Below are positions 24,826-33,693 of a DNA stretch of 46,323 bases, piece by piece. The DNA comes from an uncultured Marvinbryantia sp. GTDB taxonomy: Bacteria; Bacillota; Clostridia; Lachnospirales; Lachnospiraceae. The position numbers were made by a program, and so were the translations under genes. Numbering within the stretch: position 1 is the stretch's first letter; each line of letters begins with the position of its first letter. The DNA is taken from assembly GCA_934373455.1 (NCBI GenBank), contig CAKRON010000010.1, forward strand, positions 1 to 46,323, written 5' to 3'. The notes below the pieces were generated by a model that saw only the letters and a list, made by a program, of their open reading frames with translations, did not search any database and had not been told where the DNA came from.

Positions 24826-24846
24826 CCTCCTGTACTGATTATAACA
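24826..24846 (-). promoter_or_regulatory. Extended -10 promoter and 5'-terminal Shine-Dalgarno of Rpn copy 2
   Basis: Minus strand TGTTATAAT (24846-24838) is a textbook extended -10. AGGAGG (24831-24826) coincides with the predicted transcript start. TTACAAAAGA follows a short way downstream in both Rpn leaders. Confidence 0.55.
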
Positions 24847-24900
24847 TAACGCCTAGATTTCAAATATAAAACTTTTGTAAATGCTTTTTCCGAATCTGTT

Positions 24901-25497
24901 TTACCCCCACATTTCTTTCGGATCCATATATTTCTTTCTGTTGCTTCCCCATCCATTCTGATATTTGATAGTCATGTAAATCGGACCTTCCTCATCTTTT
25001 ACCTGAACATAGCAGATACCGTCTTCATCGAATTTATCTGTTATATCAATTTTCTGATCTCGATAATATACCCAGACACTGCCATCATCCAGATATTCCA
25101 CCTCTGGGGAATCCCATTCTTCCAAATATTCTTCTGCTGTCAGCGGACGTTGTTTTCCATTCGCTTCATAGGCGATTCCACCTCCGCTGACTTCTCGCTC
25201 TTCTCCGTTTTCATCTTTCCATGTGATACTGTAACCTTCCCCGTCATTTGTCACATCCATCACTGCATCTGTCCTTTCTCCATGCATCCAGATCTGTACC
25301 ATGCGCTGGATTCCACCCACGTTCATGGCATAGGCTGTTCCGGTTCCACCAAGAAGAACACATCCTGTTATCATGGCTGCCGCTATCTTCATTTTTGTTT
25401 TTTTCTGTAATACTGCCATCTGTTCTACCTCCTGAAATGAGCATTCATGAAGCTCTAATGCAGAAAACGCTTTTTTGTATTTTTCTTTATTCGTCAT
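24901..25497 (-). CDS. Probable anti-sigma factor, single-pass membrane protein
   Basis: 198 aa: cytoplasmic N-terminus of about 35 residues, one transmembrane helix (MKIAAAMITGCVLLGGTGTAYA, about residues 35-57), and an acidic extracytoplasmic domain of about 140 residues containing SITWKDENGEE and an IYMTIKYQNGWG ending. Its start overlaps the last 11 bases of the ECF sigma gene, the usual translational coupling of sigma/anti-sigma pairs. No zinc-binding HxxxCxxC motif is seen, so it is not a classical ZAS-type anti-sigma. The external domain would be the signal sensor. Function inferred from context. Confidence 0.7.
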   Translation of the reverse strand: MTNKEKYKKAFSALELHECSFQEVEQMAVLQKKTKMKIAAAMITGCVLLGGTGTAYAMNVGGIQRMVQIWMHGERTDAVMDVTNDGEGYSITWKDENGEEREVSGGGIAYEANGKQRPLTAEEYLEEWDSPEVEYLDDGSVWVYYRDQKIDITDKFDEDGICYVQVKDEEGPIYMTIKYQNGWGSNRKKYMDPKEMWG

Positions 25498-25969
25498 CTT
25501 CCCACTCCTCCTGCAATGAATTCTTCAGCATAGTCCGTCCACGGGAAAGCCGTACTTTCACATTGCTTTCCGACAGTTTCAGGATACTGGCAATCTCCCA
25601 TATGGAATAATCTTCATAATAAAACAGATGGATCACAATCCGATATTTTTCCGGGAGTTTCATCACTTCTTCAAACAGATCTCTGGAATGTGTATCCGTA
25701 AATTCCAGTGTTTCCATATAATCTTCCAGAGAACATTTATGCTTTTTCCAAAATGTCATGCTGAGATTCTTCGCTTTATTAATCGCGACTCTCAGGATCC
25801 AGGCCCGTATATGCTGCTCATTTTCAAATTCTTTTTTTGTTGTATAATACTGAACGAACGTCTCCTGAACCACGTCCTCTGCATCCATCTGGTTTTTGCA
25901 GATGTTAAATGCTGCTGCGTAAAGATTCTTCTGATAACGCTCCATCAGTTCCTGTACTGGTTGTCTCAT
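25487..25969 (-). CDS. ECF-type RNA polymerase sigma factor
   Basis: 160-aa sigma-70 family protein with region 2 (ICKNQMDAEDVVQETFVQYY, about residues 23-42) and region 4 (YSIWEIASILKLSESNVKVRLSRGR near the C-terminus). ECF factors respond to envelope or extracellular stress when released from their membrane anti-sigma factor, here encoded by the overlapping downstream gene. I chose the ATG at 25969 because AAGGGGAG precedes it; an in-frame ATG at 26005 has none. TATAAT at 26005-26010 on the minus strand is a likely -10; TGTAACC at 26032-26038 resembles some ECF -35 boxes but its spacing to that -10 is too long to claim autoregulation. Confidence 0.88.
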   Translation of the reverse strand: MRQPVQELMERYQKNLYAAAFNICKNQMDAEDVVQETFVQYYTTKKEFENEQHIRAWILRVAINKAKNLSMTFWKKHKCSLEDYMETLEFTDTHSRDLFEEVMKLPEKYRIVIHLFYYEDYSIWEIASILKLSESNVKVRLSRGRTMLKNSLQEEWEDDE

Positions 25970-26039
25970 GAGTACTCCCCTTTGTTCTGTTTCAGGTACC
26001 TTCAATTATAATACAAATGAGCAGATGAAAAGGTTACAG

Positions 26040-26079
26040 AAAAAACTGCCGCATCACTAAATTTTAGTGAACACGGCAG
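26040..26079 (-). terminator. Intrinsic terminator of the carbohydrate operon
   Basis: Minus strand CTGCCG...CGGCAG stem (26079-26046) with an inner CACTAAA/TTTAGTG stem, followed by TTTTTT (complement of 26040-26045). It lies about 40 bp after the kinase stop. Confidence 0.85.
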
Positions 26080-26121
26080 CCTCAGTTTTTCAACAGAGCC
26101 TCGCTCTATGCCTATTTTTTA

Positions 26122-27351
26122 TCATTCAGCTTTTGCATATTTGATCTGTTTTTCTACTTGTGCAAGTGTCGGCATTGCCGGGATCGCACCTTTTTTCTCT
26201 ACACAAAGACTTGCCACTGCATTACCAAACCGTACATACTCTTCCAACTCATCCATGGTAAAAACTTCTGGTCTCTTTCCATCTTTACTGATACAATATA
26301 AAAAACCTCCCAGGAACGAGTCTCCTGCACCATTAGTATCCACGGCTTTGCTTAGAAATCCGGGAATATATACGCCGCCATCTTGGCAATACAGATATGC
26401 TCCATCACTTCCAAGTGTAACTATAACGATCTTGACACCTTTCTGGAACAAAATTTTTGCTGCTTCTTCCGGGCTTTCTTTGTCAGTCAACAGTTTTGTT
26501 TCTTCATCTGATATTTTCATGATATCCACGTAAGGAACCAGGCTTCGCATATGTTTCTTTGCCGTCTCCTCATCCAGCCATAATGAAGCTCTGTAATTGG
26601 GATCATACGAGATAATGCTTCCTTTTTCTTTCGCACGTCGAATCGCATAATATGTTGTATCCCTTGCCGGCTGCTCAGTTAATGATAAAGAACCAATATG
26701 AAAAATGCATGTCTTATCCAGAATATCAACATCAATTTCTTCTTTTTCCATCTTGGTATCTGCTCCTGGTTTTCTTGCAAATGAGAATGTTCTTTCTCCA
26801 TTCTTATCAACATTTACAAAAGCAAGTGTTGTAAAATAATTTTCATCCAGAAGCATTCCTTCTGTCTCTACATTTTCTTTTTCCAATACAGTTTTTAAAT
26901 ACTCACCGTGTATATCCTTTCCGGCTTTCCCGATAAAAGCAGTATGCGCCCCAAGCTTTGCTGCTGCAACTGCCACATTTGCCGGGGCACCACCCGGATT
27001 CCGGGCAAAGAGTGTCTGCCCATCCTCATTTACTCCCTGCCAGGTGAAATCAATCAAAATCTCTCCAAATGTTGTAATGTCGTAAAGAGATCTTTTTGCC
27101 ACTTCATCTGTATCCATAAGGAGTTCGGCTTCGAGCAATTTTTCCAGAATCTGGTTGCATTCATTTTCTTCATCGGTATGAATATGCAGTTCTCCAGATT
27201 TAAATTCCGGTATGCTGAGAACACCAAGCATAGATTTTGCATTTACCACATACCTGCCACTGCAAAGCTCTGCATCACATGAAATCCCTTCTGCAATGCT
27301 CACAAGCTTTCGTGCATTTGTCATAGTTCCTAAAATTACTTTTGCAATCAT
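26122..27351 (-). CDS. HPr-like domain fused to PfkB-family sugar kinase (fructokinase type)
   Basis: 409-aa two-domain protein. Residues 1 to about 80 resemble the non-canonical clostridial HPr-like proteins: SGRYVVNAKSMLGVLSI matches the HPr Ser46 region (Ser at 40), but the active-site GIHARP histidine is absent (TMTNARK in its place). Residues about 91-409 are a complete ribokinase-fold kinase with GGAPANVAVAAAKLG and DTNGAGDSFLGG, closest in motif to fructokinases. It lies 6 bp or so after the GntP permease, whose stop codon overlaps the AGGAGG site. Of two adjacent ATGs (27354, 27351) the second has the better spacing. The product probably phosphorylates the keto-sugar made by the mannitol-dehydrogenase-family enzyme; 2-keto-3-deoxygluconate is an alternative. 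Confidence 0.85.
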   Translation of the reverse strand: MIAKVILGTMTNARKLVSIAEGISCDAELCSGRYVVNAKSMLGVLSIPEFKSGELHIHTDEENECNQILEKLLEAELLMDTDEVAKRSLYDITTFGEILIDFTWQGVNEDGQTLFARNPGGAPANVAVAAAKLGAHTAFIGKAGKDIHGEYLKTVLEKENVETEGMLLDENYFTTLAFVNVDKNGERTFSFARKPGADTKMEKEEIDVDILDKTCIFHIGSLSLTEQPARDTTYYAIRRAKEKGSIISYDPNYRASLWLDEETAKKHMRSLVPYVDIMKISDEETKLLTDKESPEEAAKILFQKGVKIVIVTLGSDGAYLYCQDGGVYIPGFLSKAVDTNGAGDSFLGGFLYCISKDGKRPEVFTMDELEEYVRFGNAVASLCVEKKGAIPAMPTLAQVEKQIKYAKAE

Positions 27352-27360
27352 CATTTCCTC

Positions 27361-28719
27361 CTAAGCAAATATGCTGATAACCAAAGCGCAGATAAGACCG
27401 GTAAATCCAATAATCGTCTCCATCATCGTCCATGATTTTAAGGTTGTCTTCTCATCGATTTCAAGCAAGGAACTTACCAGCCAGAAACCAGAATCATTTA
27501 CATGGCTGAATGCAGTTGCGCCACCAGTAATTGCGCATACCATTGCCGCAAGATATAATGGTGAAAGACCTGCTGTAGCCGGCATAGATGCCATAATTCC
27601 TGCTGCCATCGTCATTGCAACTATTGCCGCACCTACAGATGCTCTTACGAGCGCCGCGATCAGAAATGCAACTAAAATTAGCGGAAGTCCGCTCTCTTGC
27701 AGGGCTGGTCCGATAATGTCTCCCATTCCACAGTTCTGAAGCACCCAGCGGATAATCCCACCTCCGGTAATTACTAAAAGGATCTGTCCTGTCGGTCGAA
27801 GGGATCTGTCCATGATCTTTTTCAGCTGTTCTCCATCATATCCCTGTTTTTTTCCAAGAAAATACATTGCAAACAAGACCGCAATGATCAGTGCTACAAA
27901 TGGTGTTCCGATAAATTCCAGTACTGGCCGTATTCTGTAAAGCACCGGAATATATTCCGAAAGTGTACTGCACAGAATGAGTACCAGCGGAACAAGAATG
28001 ATCGCAATGACCGTTGAAAATTGTGGAAGATTCGCTTCTTCCTCTTCCCTTACTTCTGAAACTGTGGTTGGCAGTCCGGTATGGATTTTGGTTCCGATAA
28101 ATTTAGACCATATAATTCCGGCAAAAATAAGTGATAAAATTCCAGTCGGCACGCCGACTGCGATCATAACTCCCAAATCTACCCCAAGCATATTAGCGAC
28201 CAAGACCGATCCTGCTGATGGAGGTATGAAAGCAAATCCTGTTGCAAGACCTGCAAGAAGGGGAATCACATAATACAACGTTGATTTTTTTGTTTTCTTT
28301 GCCAGTCCAAAAGCAAGTGGAATCAGAATCACAACTCCTGCCTCAAAAAACACGCTCGTCCCAACTACAAGTCCGGTAATTCCAAGCGCAACCCCTGCTT
28401 TTTTCTCACCAAACCGATTTACCAGGGTCTGCGCAACGCACTGTGCGCCACCCGATATTTCCAGTATTCCTCCAAACAGGGATCCCAGACCAATCAGTAA
28501 TACGATTCCCTGCAGGGTCTCTCCTGCACCTTTTTCTACTGTGTTTACCAAAATCGGAACTGACATCCCAGCTCCGAGACCGATAACCAGCGCAGAAATC
28601 AGCAGAGACAGTACTGGATGAATTTTAAATTTGATAATCAGCAGTAATAATAGTATAATTCCTGCTGCGGCTGCAATCAGCAGTCTTGCCGGATCTGCTG
28701 CAAATACTGTTTCTGACAT
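27361..28719 (-). CDS. GntP-family gluconate/fructuronate:H+ symporter
   Basis: 452-aa integral membrane protein with about 12-14 hydrophobic segments. GntP-family signatures include ALVIGLGAGMSVPILVNTVEKG near the N-terminus, IPPSAGSVLVANMLG, and the C-terminal CAITGGATAFSHVNDSGFW. Members import gluconate and related sugar acids; E. coli GntP itself carries fructuronate and lies next to uxuAB. Here the neighbour upstream is a UxuB/mannitol-dehydrogenase-family enzyme (27 bp gap) and the kinase follows directly. That suggests a hexuronate-derived acid or polyol oxidation route. Start ATG follows GGGAGG. Confidence 0.92.
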   Translation of the reverse strand: MSETVFAADPARLLIAAAAGIILLLLLIIKFKIHPVLSLLISALVIGLGAGMSVPILVNTVEKGAGETLQGIVLLIGLGSLFGGILEISGGAQCVAQTLVNRFGEKKAGVALGITGLVVGTSVFFEAGVVILIPLAFGLAKKTKKSTLYYVIPLLAGLATGFAFIPPSAGSVLVANMLGVDLGVMIAVGVPTGILSLIFAGIIWSKFIGTKIHTGLPTTVSEVREEEEANLPQFSTVIAIILVPLVLILCSTLSEYIPVLYRIRPVLEFIGTPFVALIIAVLFAMYFLGKKQGYDGEQLKKIMDRSLRPTGQILLVITGGGIIRWVLQNCGMGDIIGPALQESGLPLILVAFLIAALVRASVGAAIVAMTMAAGIMASMPATAGLSPLYLAAMVCAITGGATAFSHVNDSGFWLVSSLLEIDEKTTLKSWTMMETIIGFTGLICALVISIFA

Positions 28720-28746
28720 TTTTATTTCCTCCCGTATCTTTTCTGA

Positions 28747-30363
28747 TTAGTGAACATATTTGTGGATTGTTGCTTTTACTGCACCCGGTCCTGCAATCAT
28801 TTCACGGAACATTTCTTCAATCTTTTCTCCAATGCCATCTTTATAAAGATCCGTGAAGAACAAACGCTCATTGGACAAAATTGGTTTCAGCTGATCTTTA
28901 AATGTCTCCGGCTTTCCGACTACGATATCACTGAACTGTTCCCCTATTTCTTCATTCATCGGATCCGGTGCAAGTTCAAATTTGTTTCCTTCATCATCCA
29001 CTGCCAGCATATATCTGAGCCATCCTGCGATACCAAGTGGAATCGCTGTCAGTTTTGATGCATCTCCATATTTTGCCACATAAGCTTTTACAGTCTCACC
29101 AAATCGGATACCAACCATCTGTGATACATCAACTGCCAGGCGAAGGTTCGTATCTCCCAGATATTCATTTGGGAAACGATCATTAAACAGCTCATCTACA
29201 AATGCCTGCGGAGAAAGAATTCCCGGGTCTTCCACTACCGGAAGTCCTTCATCATAAGCTACCATTCGTGCCATTTTCATCATATCTTCATTGGTATTGA
29301 GCATATGTGCAAACAGGTCATATCCAAGAACAACACCAAGCGGTCCTGTTGCAGAATGAACCGGATTTAAGCATACCGTTACTTTCATTCTCTCTGAAAG
29401 ATTGACAATATTTCTGTCTGCCATGTATACACCAAAACCTTTTTCCAGTGCCGGGCGTCCATTTGGAAAACTATCCTCAATGACCAGATACTGTGGTTTT
29501 TCTGCATTTACAAATGGAGCAATGTATGTCTTCTTCCCGGTAATAACCGGCTGCATCTTTTCCACACCGAGCGCTTCAAGATCAGCTGCAATCTGTTTGC
29601 TTGGACGTGGAGTGATCTTATCAATCATAGTCCATGGGAAAGCAACTACTTTTTCATCACTTACATATGCGATGAAATCAGCATCTACAAACCCCTGCTT
29701 CTTCCACTCTTCTGCCATAGTAAGAACAGATTCACGAAGCTTTGCACCGTTCTGTGAACAATTGTCCATAGATACCAGTGCGATTGGATATTTTCCTGCT
29801 TTGAATCTTTCATAAAGCATTGCTACCAATACTGCCATTGCTCCTGTTGCTTTATCCGGTCCATTCTTAATATCTGCTTCCACAAACGGGAACCAGGTTC
29901 CATCTGCTTTCTGTAATGCATATCCTTTTTCTGTAATTGTAAAAGACACCATCTGAAGAGACTTACTTGTAAAGATCTCTTTCAGACGCTTCCACTGTGC
30001 CTGATCTGAAGACTGCGCTCTCACTGCTTCCGCAAGAGATCCGAGTACTTTATATTCACGTGTTCCGTCTCCATGTAAAATTACGCTCAGCCCGAGGTTA
30101 TCATATGGATCATAAATCTTATCTACTACATCATAGTCAAATGTCTCTACACAGGTAATTCCTCTGTCAAGTCCTCCATCCTCCAGAAGCCCATCTGCAA
30201 TTCCACCAATAAAAACACGAAAAATATTACCGATTCCAAAATGAACCCATCTCGGTTCTTCTTTTGCTTTTTCAGATACCTTCTCCACATCATATCCAGG
30301 AAGTGTAATTCCCGCATTCTTCCATGCCACACAGTCTTTGATTCCTTCAATTGTTAACTTCAT
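28747..30363 (-). CDS. Mannitol dehydrogenase-family oxidoreductase (UxuB/MtlK-type)
   Basis: 538-aa NAD-dependent polyol/hexonate dehydrogenase of the long-chain mannitol dehydrogenase family. The N-terminal Rossmann part has VHFGIGNIFRVF (GxGxxxR-like), and the catalytic K-x5-N-x2-H signature reads KVTVCLNPVH near residue 325. The family includes mannitol 2-dehydrogenase, fructuronate reductase (UxuB) and tagaturonate reductase; a fructokinase-type kinase downstream suits a ketohexose product, whereas the GntP permease suits a sugar acid, so the substrate is open. First gene of the operon, start behind GGGAGG, divergent from the ROK regulator. TATACT at 30439-30444 (minus) is a possible -10 with a weak -35. 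Confidence 0.9.
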   Translation of the reverse strand: MKLTIEGIKDCVAWKNAGITLPGYDVEKVSEKAKEEPRWVHFGIGNIFRVFIGGIADGLLEDGGLDRGITCVETFDYDVVDKIYDPYDNLGLSVILHGDGTREYKVLGSLAEAVRAQSSDQAQWKRLKEIFTSKSLQMVSFTITEKGYALQKADGTWFPFVEADIKNGPDKATGAMAVLVAMLYERFKAGKYPIALVSMDNCSQNGAKLRESVLTMAEEWKKQGFVDADFIAYVSDEKVVAFPWTMIDKITPRPSKQIAADLEALGVEKMQPVITGKKTYIAPFVNAEKPQYLVIEDSFPNGRPALEKGFGVYMADRNIVNLSERMKVTVCLNPVHSATGPLGVVLGYDLFAHMLNTNEDMMKMARMVAYDEGLPVVEDPGILSPQAFVDELFNDRFPNEYLGDTNLRLAVDVSQMVGIRFGETVKAYVAKYGDASKLTAIPLGIAGWLRYMLAVDDEGNKFELAPDPMNEEIGEQFSDIVVGKPETFKDQLKPILSNERLFFTDLYKDGIGEKIEEMFREMIAGPGAVKATIHKYVH

Positions 30364-30509
30364 CTTATTACCTCCCGATCTCTACTTTTCATTTTTAGTT
30401 ATACTTTTCACTTACGTTTATATCTAAGTTGTAAGTACAGTATATAACCAGGTGACACAATTATCTATTGACAATACATACATTTTTATAATCTATTTTT
30501 TATACATTT

Positions 30510-30530
30510 TTCACAAAGTCTGTATGTGAA
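30510..30530. promoter_or_regulatory. Inverted repeat upstream of the ROK promoter, operator candidate 1
   Basis: TTCACA (30510-30515), 9-bp spacer, TGTGAA (30525-30530), ending one base before the ROK -35 box. Confidence 0.45.
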
Positions 30531-30531
30531 C

Positions 30532-30560
30532 TTGTATTATGTCAACATCTATACTAAAAT
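30532..30560 (+). promoter_or_regulatory. Sigma-A promoter of the ROK regulator gene
   Basis: TTGTAT (30532-30537), 17-bp spacer, TAAAAT (30555-30560). Inverted repeats lie directly upstream and downstream. Confidence 0.6.
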
Positions 30561-30572
30561 AAATCCAGATCT

Positions 30573-30591
30573 TATGTGTATGATTCACATA
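30573..30591. promoter_or_regulatory. Inverted repeat downstream of the ROK promoter, operator candidate 2
   Basis: TATGTG (30573-30578), 7-bp spacer, CACATA (30586-30591), at about +6 to +24 of the predicted transcript, a classic position for repression. It shares the TGTG/CACA core with candidate 1. Confidence 0.45.
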
Positions 30592-30613
30592 TAAGTAATC
30601 AAAGGAGAATAGC

Positions 30614-31753
30614 ATGCATGAAAAAGGAATGACTACTATCACGCTGAAAAAAATAAATCGTGATAAGGTCTATCAATACATCTACAGTCAGAAAGAAACT
30701 TCTAAGCTTCAGATCGTTCAGGATCTGCAAATGGGTCTTTCTACTGTCAGTCAAAATCTAAATGAGCTGGAAAATGATGGCTTAATCAGCCGAAATGGAT
30801 ATTTTGAATCAACCGGTGGACGGAAAGCTCAGATCATAAGAATTGTTGAAGATTTCCGCATTTCGATCGGACTTGGAATTTTAAAAGATATGTTTCATAT
30901 TGTAGCGGTAAATTTATATGGAGATGCAATTGCAACTGAAACAATCGAACTCCCTTATGAAAACAGTGATACCTACTATACCGCCTTAACCGCAAATGTT
31001 GAGTTGTTTATTCAGGCAAATCATTATGAACCCGAAAAAATTGAGGGAATTTCAATTGCCACGCAGGGAATCATCTCCCTCGATGGAACTTCCGTAACCT
31101 ACGGAAATATTATGGGAAATGCTAACATGCAGCTTTCCGATTTTTCCTCCAGGCTTCCGTACCCATGCCATCTGGAACATGACTCCAAAGCAGCAGCAAA
31201 TCTGGAACTCTGGAATCATCCGCAAATTGACAGCGCACTGGTTTTTTTGCTGAATCCAAACCTTGGTGGTGCAATCATCACCGGACACAAAGTCCATCTG
31301 GGAAATCATATGCACAGTGGTCTGATTGAACACATCTGCATCGACCCGAATGGACCGGAATGCTACTGTGGAAATCACGGCTGTCTGGAAACTTACTGCT
31401 CTGCAAACTCCTTGAAAACAGCTGCCGGTATGCCAGTCAAAGATTTTTTTAATCTCCTTCACCAGACACAGGCTCCGAATCTCCTGCAGATCTGGCGAGA
31501 GTATCTGGATTCCCTTGCATTTGCAATCCGTAATCTAAATCTTGTGATCGACAGTCCGGTGATCATCAGTGGATATCTTGCACCATATTTTCAAAAAACG
31601 GATATGCAGTATCTGCTAAATAAAATCAACGAAAGTTCTCTTTTCCAGATGACCAGAGACCAACTTCTGGTAGGAAATCATGGACAGTATACTCCAGCAA
31701 TTGGTGCAGCACTCCATTATATCAAAGCGTTTTTGACTCCAGATGTGTCGTAA
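30614..31753 (+). CDS. ROK-family transcriptional regulator (NagC/XylR type)
   Basis: 379 aa. The N-terminal winged HTH (about residues 10-75, with SKLQIVQDLQMGLSTVSQNL) is followed by a ROK sugar-binding domain. The ROK zinc motif is visible as CYCGNHGCLETYC, and the regulator carries the GLSTV...NGLI pattern of NagC/XylR repressors rather than a ROK kinase. By family it binds a sugar or sugar derivative and releases DNA. It is divergent from the mannitol-dehydrogenase-family operon with a 250-bp intergenic region holding two inverted repeats, so it most likely controls that operon and itself. Start behind AAAGGAG. Confidence 0.92.
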   Translation: MHEKGMTTITLKKINRDKVYQYIYSQKETSKLQIVQDLQMGLSTVSQNLNELENDGLISRNGYFESTGGRKAQIIRIVEDFRISIGLGILKDMFHIVAVNLYGDAIATETIELPYENSDTYYTALTANVELFIQANHYEPEKIEGISIATQGIISLDGTSVTYGNIMGNANMQLSDFSSRLPYPCHLEHDSKAAANLELWNHPQIDSALVFLLNPNLGGAIITGHKVHLGNHMHSGLIEHICIDPNGPECYCGNHGCLETYCSANSLKTAAGMPVKDFFNLLHQTQAPNLLQIWREYLDSLAFAIRNLNLVIDSPVIISGYLAPYFQKTDMQYLLNKINESSLFQMTRDQLLVGNHGQYTPAIGAALHYIKAFLTPDVS

Positions 31754-31821
31754 TTATGGGGACGGCGGAATGCTGTAAATAAAATTCAAGAATGCAGGCA
31801 ACTTAAAATGATAAGCAGATT

Positions 31822-33690
31822 TCAAAATCTATCAAAAGATTTTTTCAAGATTTCCAAGTGGGAACTTGCATCCCCAAATGTCAGGAGCTCCGGCTTCTTT
31901 TCTCCTCTGGTAAATGGATTGGCGTAAAAGAGCAGAATTCCTTTTCTTGTTTCTGCGCCAAACCTTATCCAGTGATAGCTTTCCTGCGTCGAAAGCGTGA
32001 TCGTTCCATTATACTGTCTCCATCCGTCTTGCTGCACTTCTTCCATTAATAATGTCTTTTCTCCGTCATTCAGATAAAAGACCTGTGGCTTCTTTTCACT
32101 GGTTTTTATCTTCAATTCAAATCCCATAATCGCACATTGATCCGGCAGTCTGTCCCCGAAACGGTATGCGCCTGGTATCCGCTCTCCAGATGCCTGATAA
32201 CATTCACAGGAAAATTGCACTTCACAGTTTCTGGTCACATAGACGTGACAAGCCTGTATGCTCTTCAGGAACTGTGTCGGTGTCATCTGTTCCATATAAC
32301 ACCATGTAGAAGGGTCTCCCGGTTTTGGCGGCACAGATGCATCTCCATAACGTTCTGTTTCTTTCAGATGCACATCGCTTCCACCAACTGCACAGATACG
32401 ATAACCATCTGCCCACAATAAATCAGATAACTTTACTGCTTTTTTATTTGCATTTTCTGTATTATGACATGGATCATATGCAAAAGTCGGATTATTCTCC
32501 ACTTCCAGACAGGATAGTTTTGACAACTGAAGATCCATATACTTCCAACTCCACTGGTCCAGAAATGGATGGTTCAGACTAAAGATCTCATGGTTTCCTG
32601 CTTTGATCCGGTTAGCATGACCAATTTCCTGGGTAATTTCGATTCCCGGCAATACCATACAGCTCGTCAACGGCCATTTTTTCTGCCACACATTGTGATC
32701 GGTAACAGCATAAAAATCCAGTCCTTCTTTTTCTGCCCGGATCTTCATTTCTTTCGGTGTATCATGTCCGTCAGACATCGTCGTATGAATATGCAGATCC
32801 CCACGGTACCACCGACTCTCTTCCGCAAAAATCTGATCTGGAGATATTCCTTCCTCTGCTCCATCTGTATTTTGTATCCAATTATGCATTGGAAATTCTT
32901 CTGAATTGTTCAGTCTTTGCCTTTTCAATATTTTCGCAAAATCTTTGACTGAATTCAGACAGATATCTGCTTTGTTTCTGGCACTTTTTTCTTCCCCCGT
33001 CAAAACCAGACAGGTATCAATCCCAGCCCTTTGTCCACAGGCAATATCCGTATAACAACGATCACCCACCAATAAAGCTTCCTCTTTTGTGCAATTCCAT
33101 TTTTCCAGTACATACTCTGCCATCTCAGGATGTGGCTTTCCCAAAAACTGCGGTTTACGATTCACCGCCAGAGAAATCATATAACTGATCGCACCACAAT
33201 CCGGGAGCATCATTCCATCTTCATAAGGGCAGCAAAGATCTTCATTCGTCGCATACCATGGTACGTCATGTTTCTCCAGTACCCGACAGACTGTCGCTAC
33301 TTTCTCATAATTCATCTCTCTGTCATAACTTGTCAATACTGCCACAATGTTCTGTGTTTCTTTTTCCGTCACATTCAGTCCCATTCTCCTGCATTCCCAG
33401 AGAAATGCTTTTGTACCGAGAACAAATATTTTTTGTTCCCCATATCTTTTTTTCACTTCTGTAATAGCAAATGTGCCGGCAGTCACAAATTCTTCTTCTG
33501 TTGTCTCAATTCCCCATTCACGAAACTTATCCACATATTCTGCCACGCCTCTGGATGAATTGTTGGTAAAATAACAGCAAATTGCATGCTGCCGGTGTAT
33601 TTCCTCGATCAGTTCTGCCGCACCGTCAATTAACTGATTCCCAAGCGCCAGCGTACCATCTATATCCATGATAAATAATCTTTTTTTCAT
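31822..33690 (-). CDS. Fused HAD-IIA phosphatase and PHP-domain phosphoesterase
   Basis: 622 aa with two catalytic domains. Residues 1 to about 255 form a NagD/AraL-like HAD-IIA phosphatase: MDIDGTL (Asp9, Asp11), TNNSS (41-46), KPHP (185-188) and VGDRCYTD (208-215). After a linker, residues about 290-622 form a CehA/McbA-like PHP domain: GDLHIHTTMSDGH with His300 and His302, VTDHN (Asp331, His332), and later VGGSDVH. Together they could cleave a phosphodiester and then remove the remaining phosphate, or act on separate products. It begins 3 bp after the permease stop, with only a weak ribosome site, so translational coupling is likely. Cytoplasmic. Confidence 0.85.
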   Translation of the reverse strand: MKKRLFIMDIDGTLALGNQLIDGAAELIEEIHRQHAICCYFTNNSSRGVAEYVDKFREWGIETTEEEFVTAGTFAITEVKKRYGEQKIFVLGTKAFLWECRRMGLNVTEKETQNIVAVLTSYDREMNYEKVATVCRVLEKHDVPWYATNEDLCCPYEDGMMLPDCGAISYMISLAVNRKPQFLGKPHPEMAEYVLEKWNCTKEEALLVGDRCYTDIACGQRAGIDTCLVLTGEEKSARNKADICLNSVKDFAKILKRQRLNNSEEFPMHNWIQNTDGAEEGISPDQIFAEESRWYRGDLHIHTTMSDGHDTPKEMKIRAEKEGLDFYAVTDHNVWQKKWPLTSCMVLPGIEITQEIGHANRIKAGNHEIFSLNHPFLDQWSWKYMDLQLSKLSCLEVENNPTFAYDPCHNTENANKKAVKLSDLLWADGYRICAVGGSDVHLKETERYGDASVPPKPGDPSTWCYMEQMTPTQFLKSIQACHVYVTRNCEVQFSCECYQASGERIPGAYRFGDRLPDQCAIMGFELKIKTSEKKPQVFYLNDGEKTLLMEEVQQDGWRQYNGTITLSTQESYHWIRFGAETRKGILLFYANPFTRGEKKPELLTFGDASSHLEILKKSFDRF

Positions 33691-33693
33691 TCC

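Noticed and set aside
24790..24831. Five-codon leader ORF (MHYKR) behind AGGAGG upstream of Rpn copy 2
   Set aside because: Spacing is long and it has no counterpart in the copy 1 leader, although the AGGAGG is shared; a non-coding role of the AGGAGG fits better.
25969..26040. ECF-autoregulated promoter of the first sigma gene (TGTAACC)
   Set aside because: No CGTC-like -10 at the right distance; the nearby TATAAT is 22 bp away.
31754..31821. Terminator between the ROK gene and the HAD-PHP gene
   Set aside because: No stable stem with a T run; only AT-rich sequence and a partial REP-like match.
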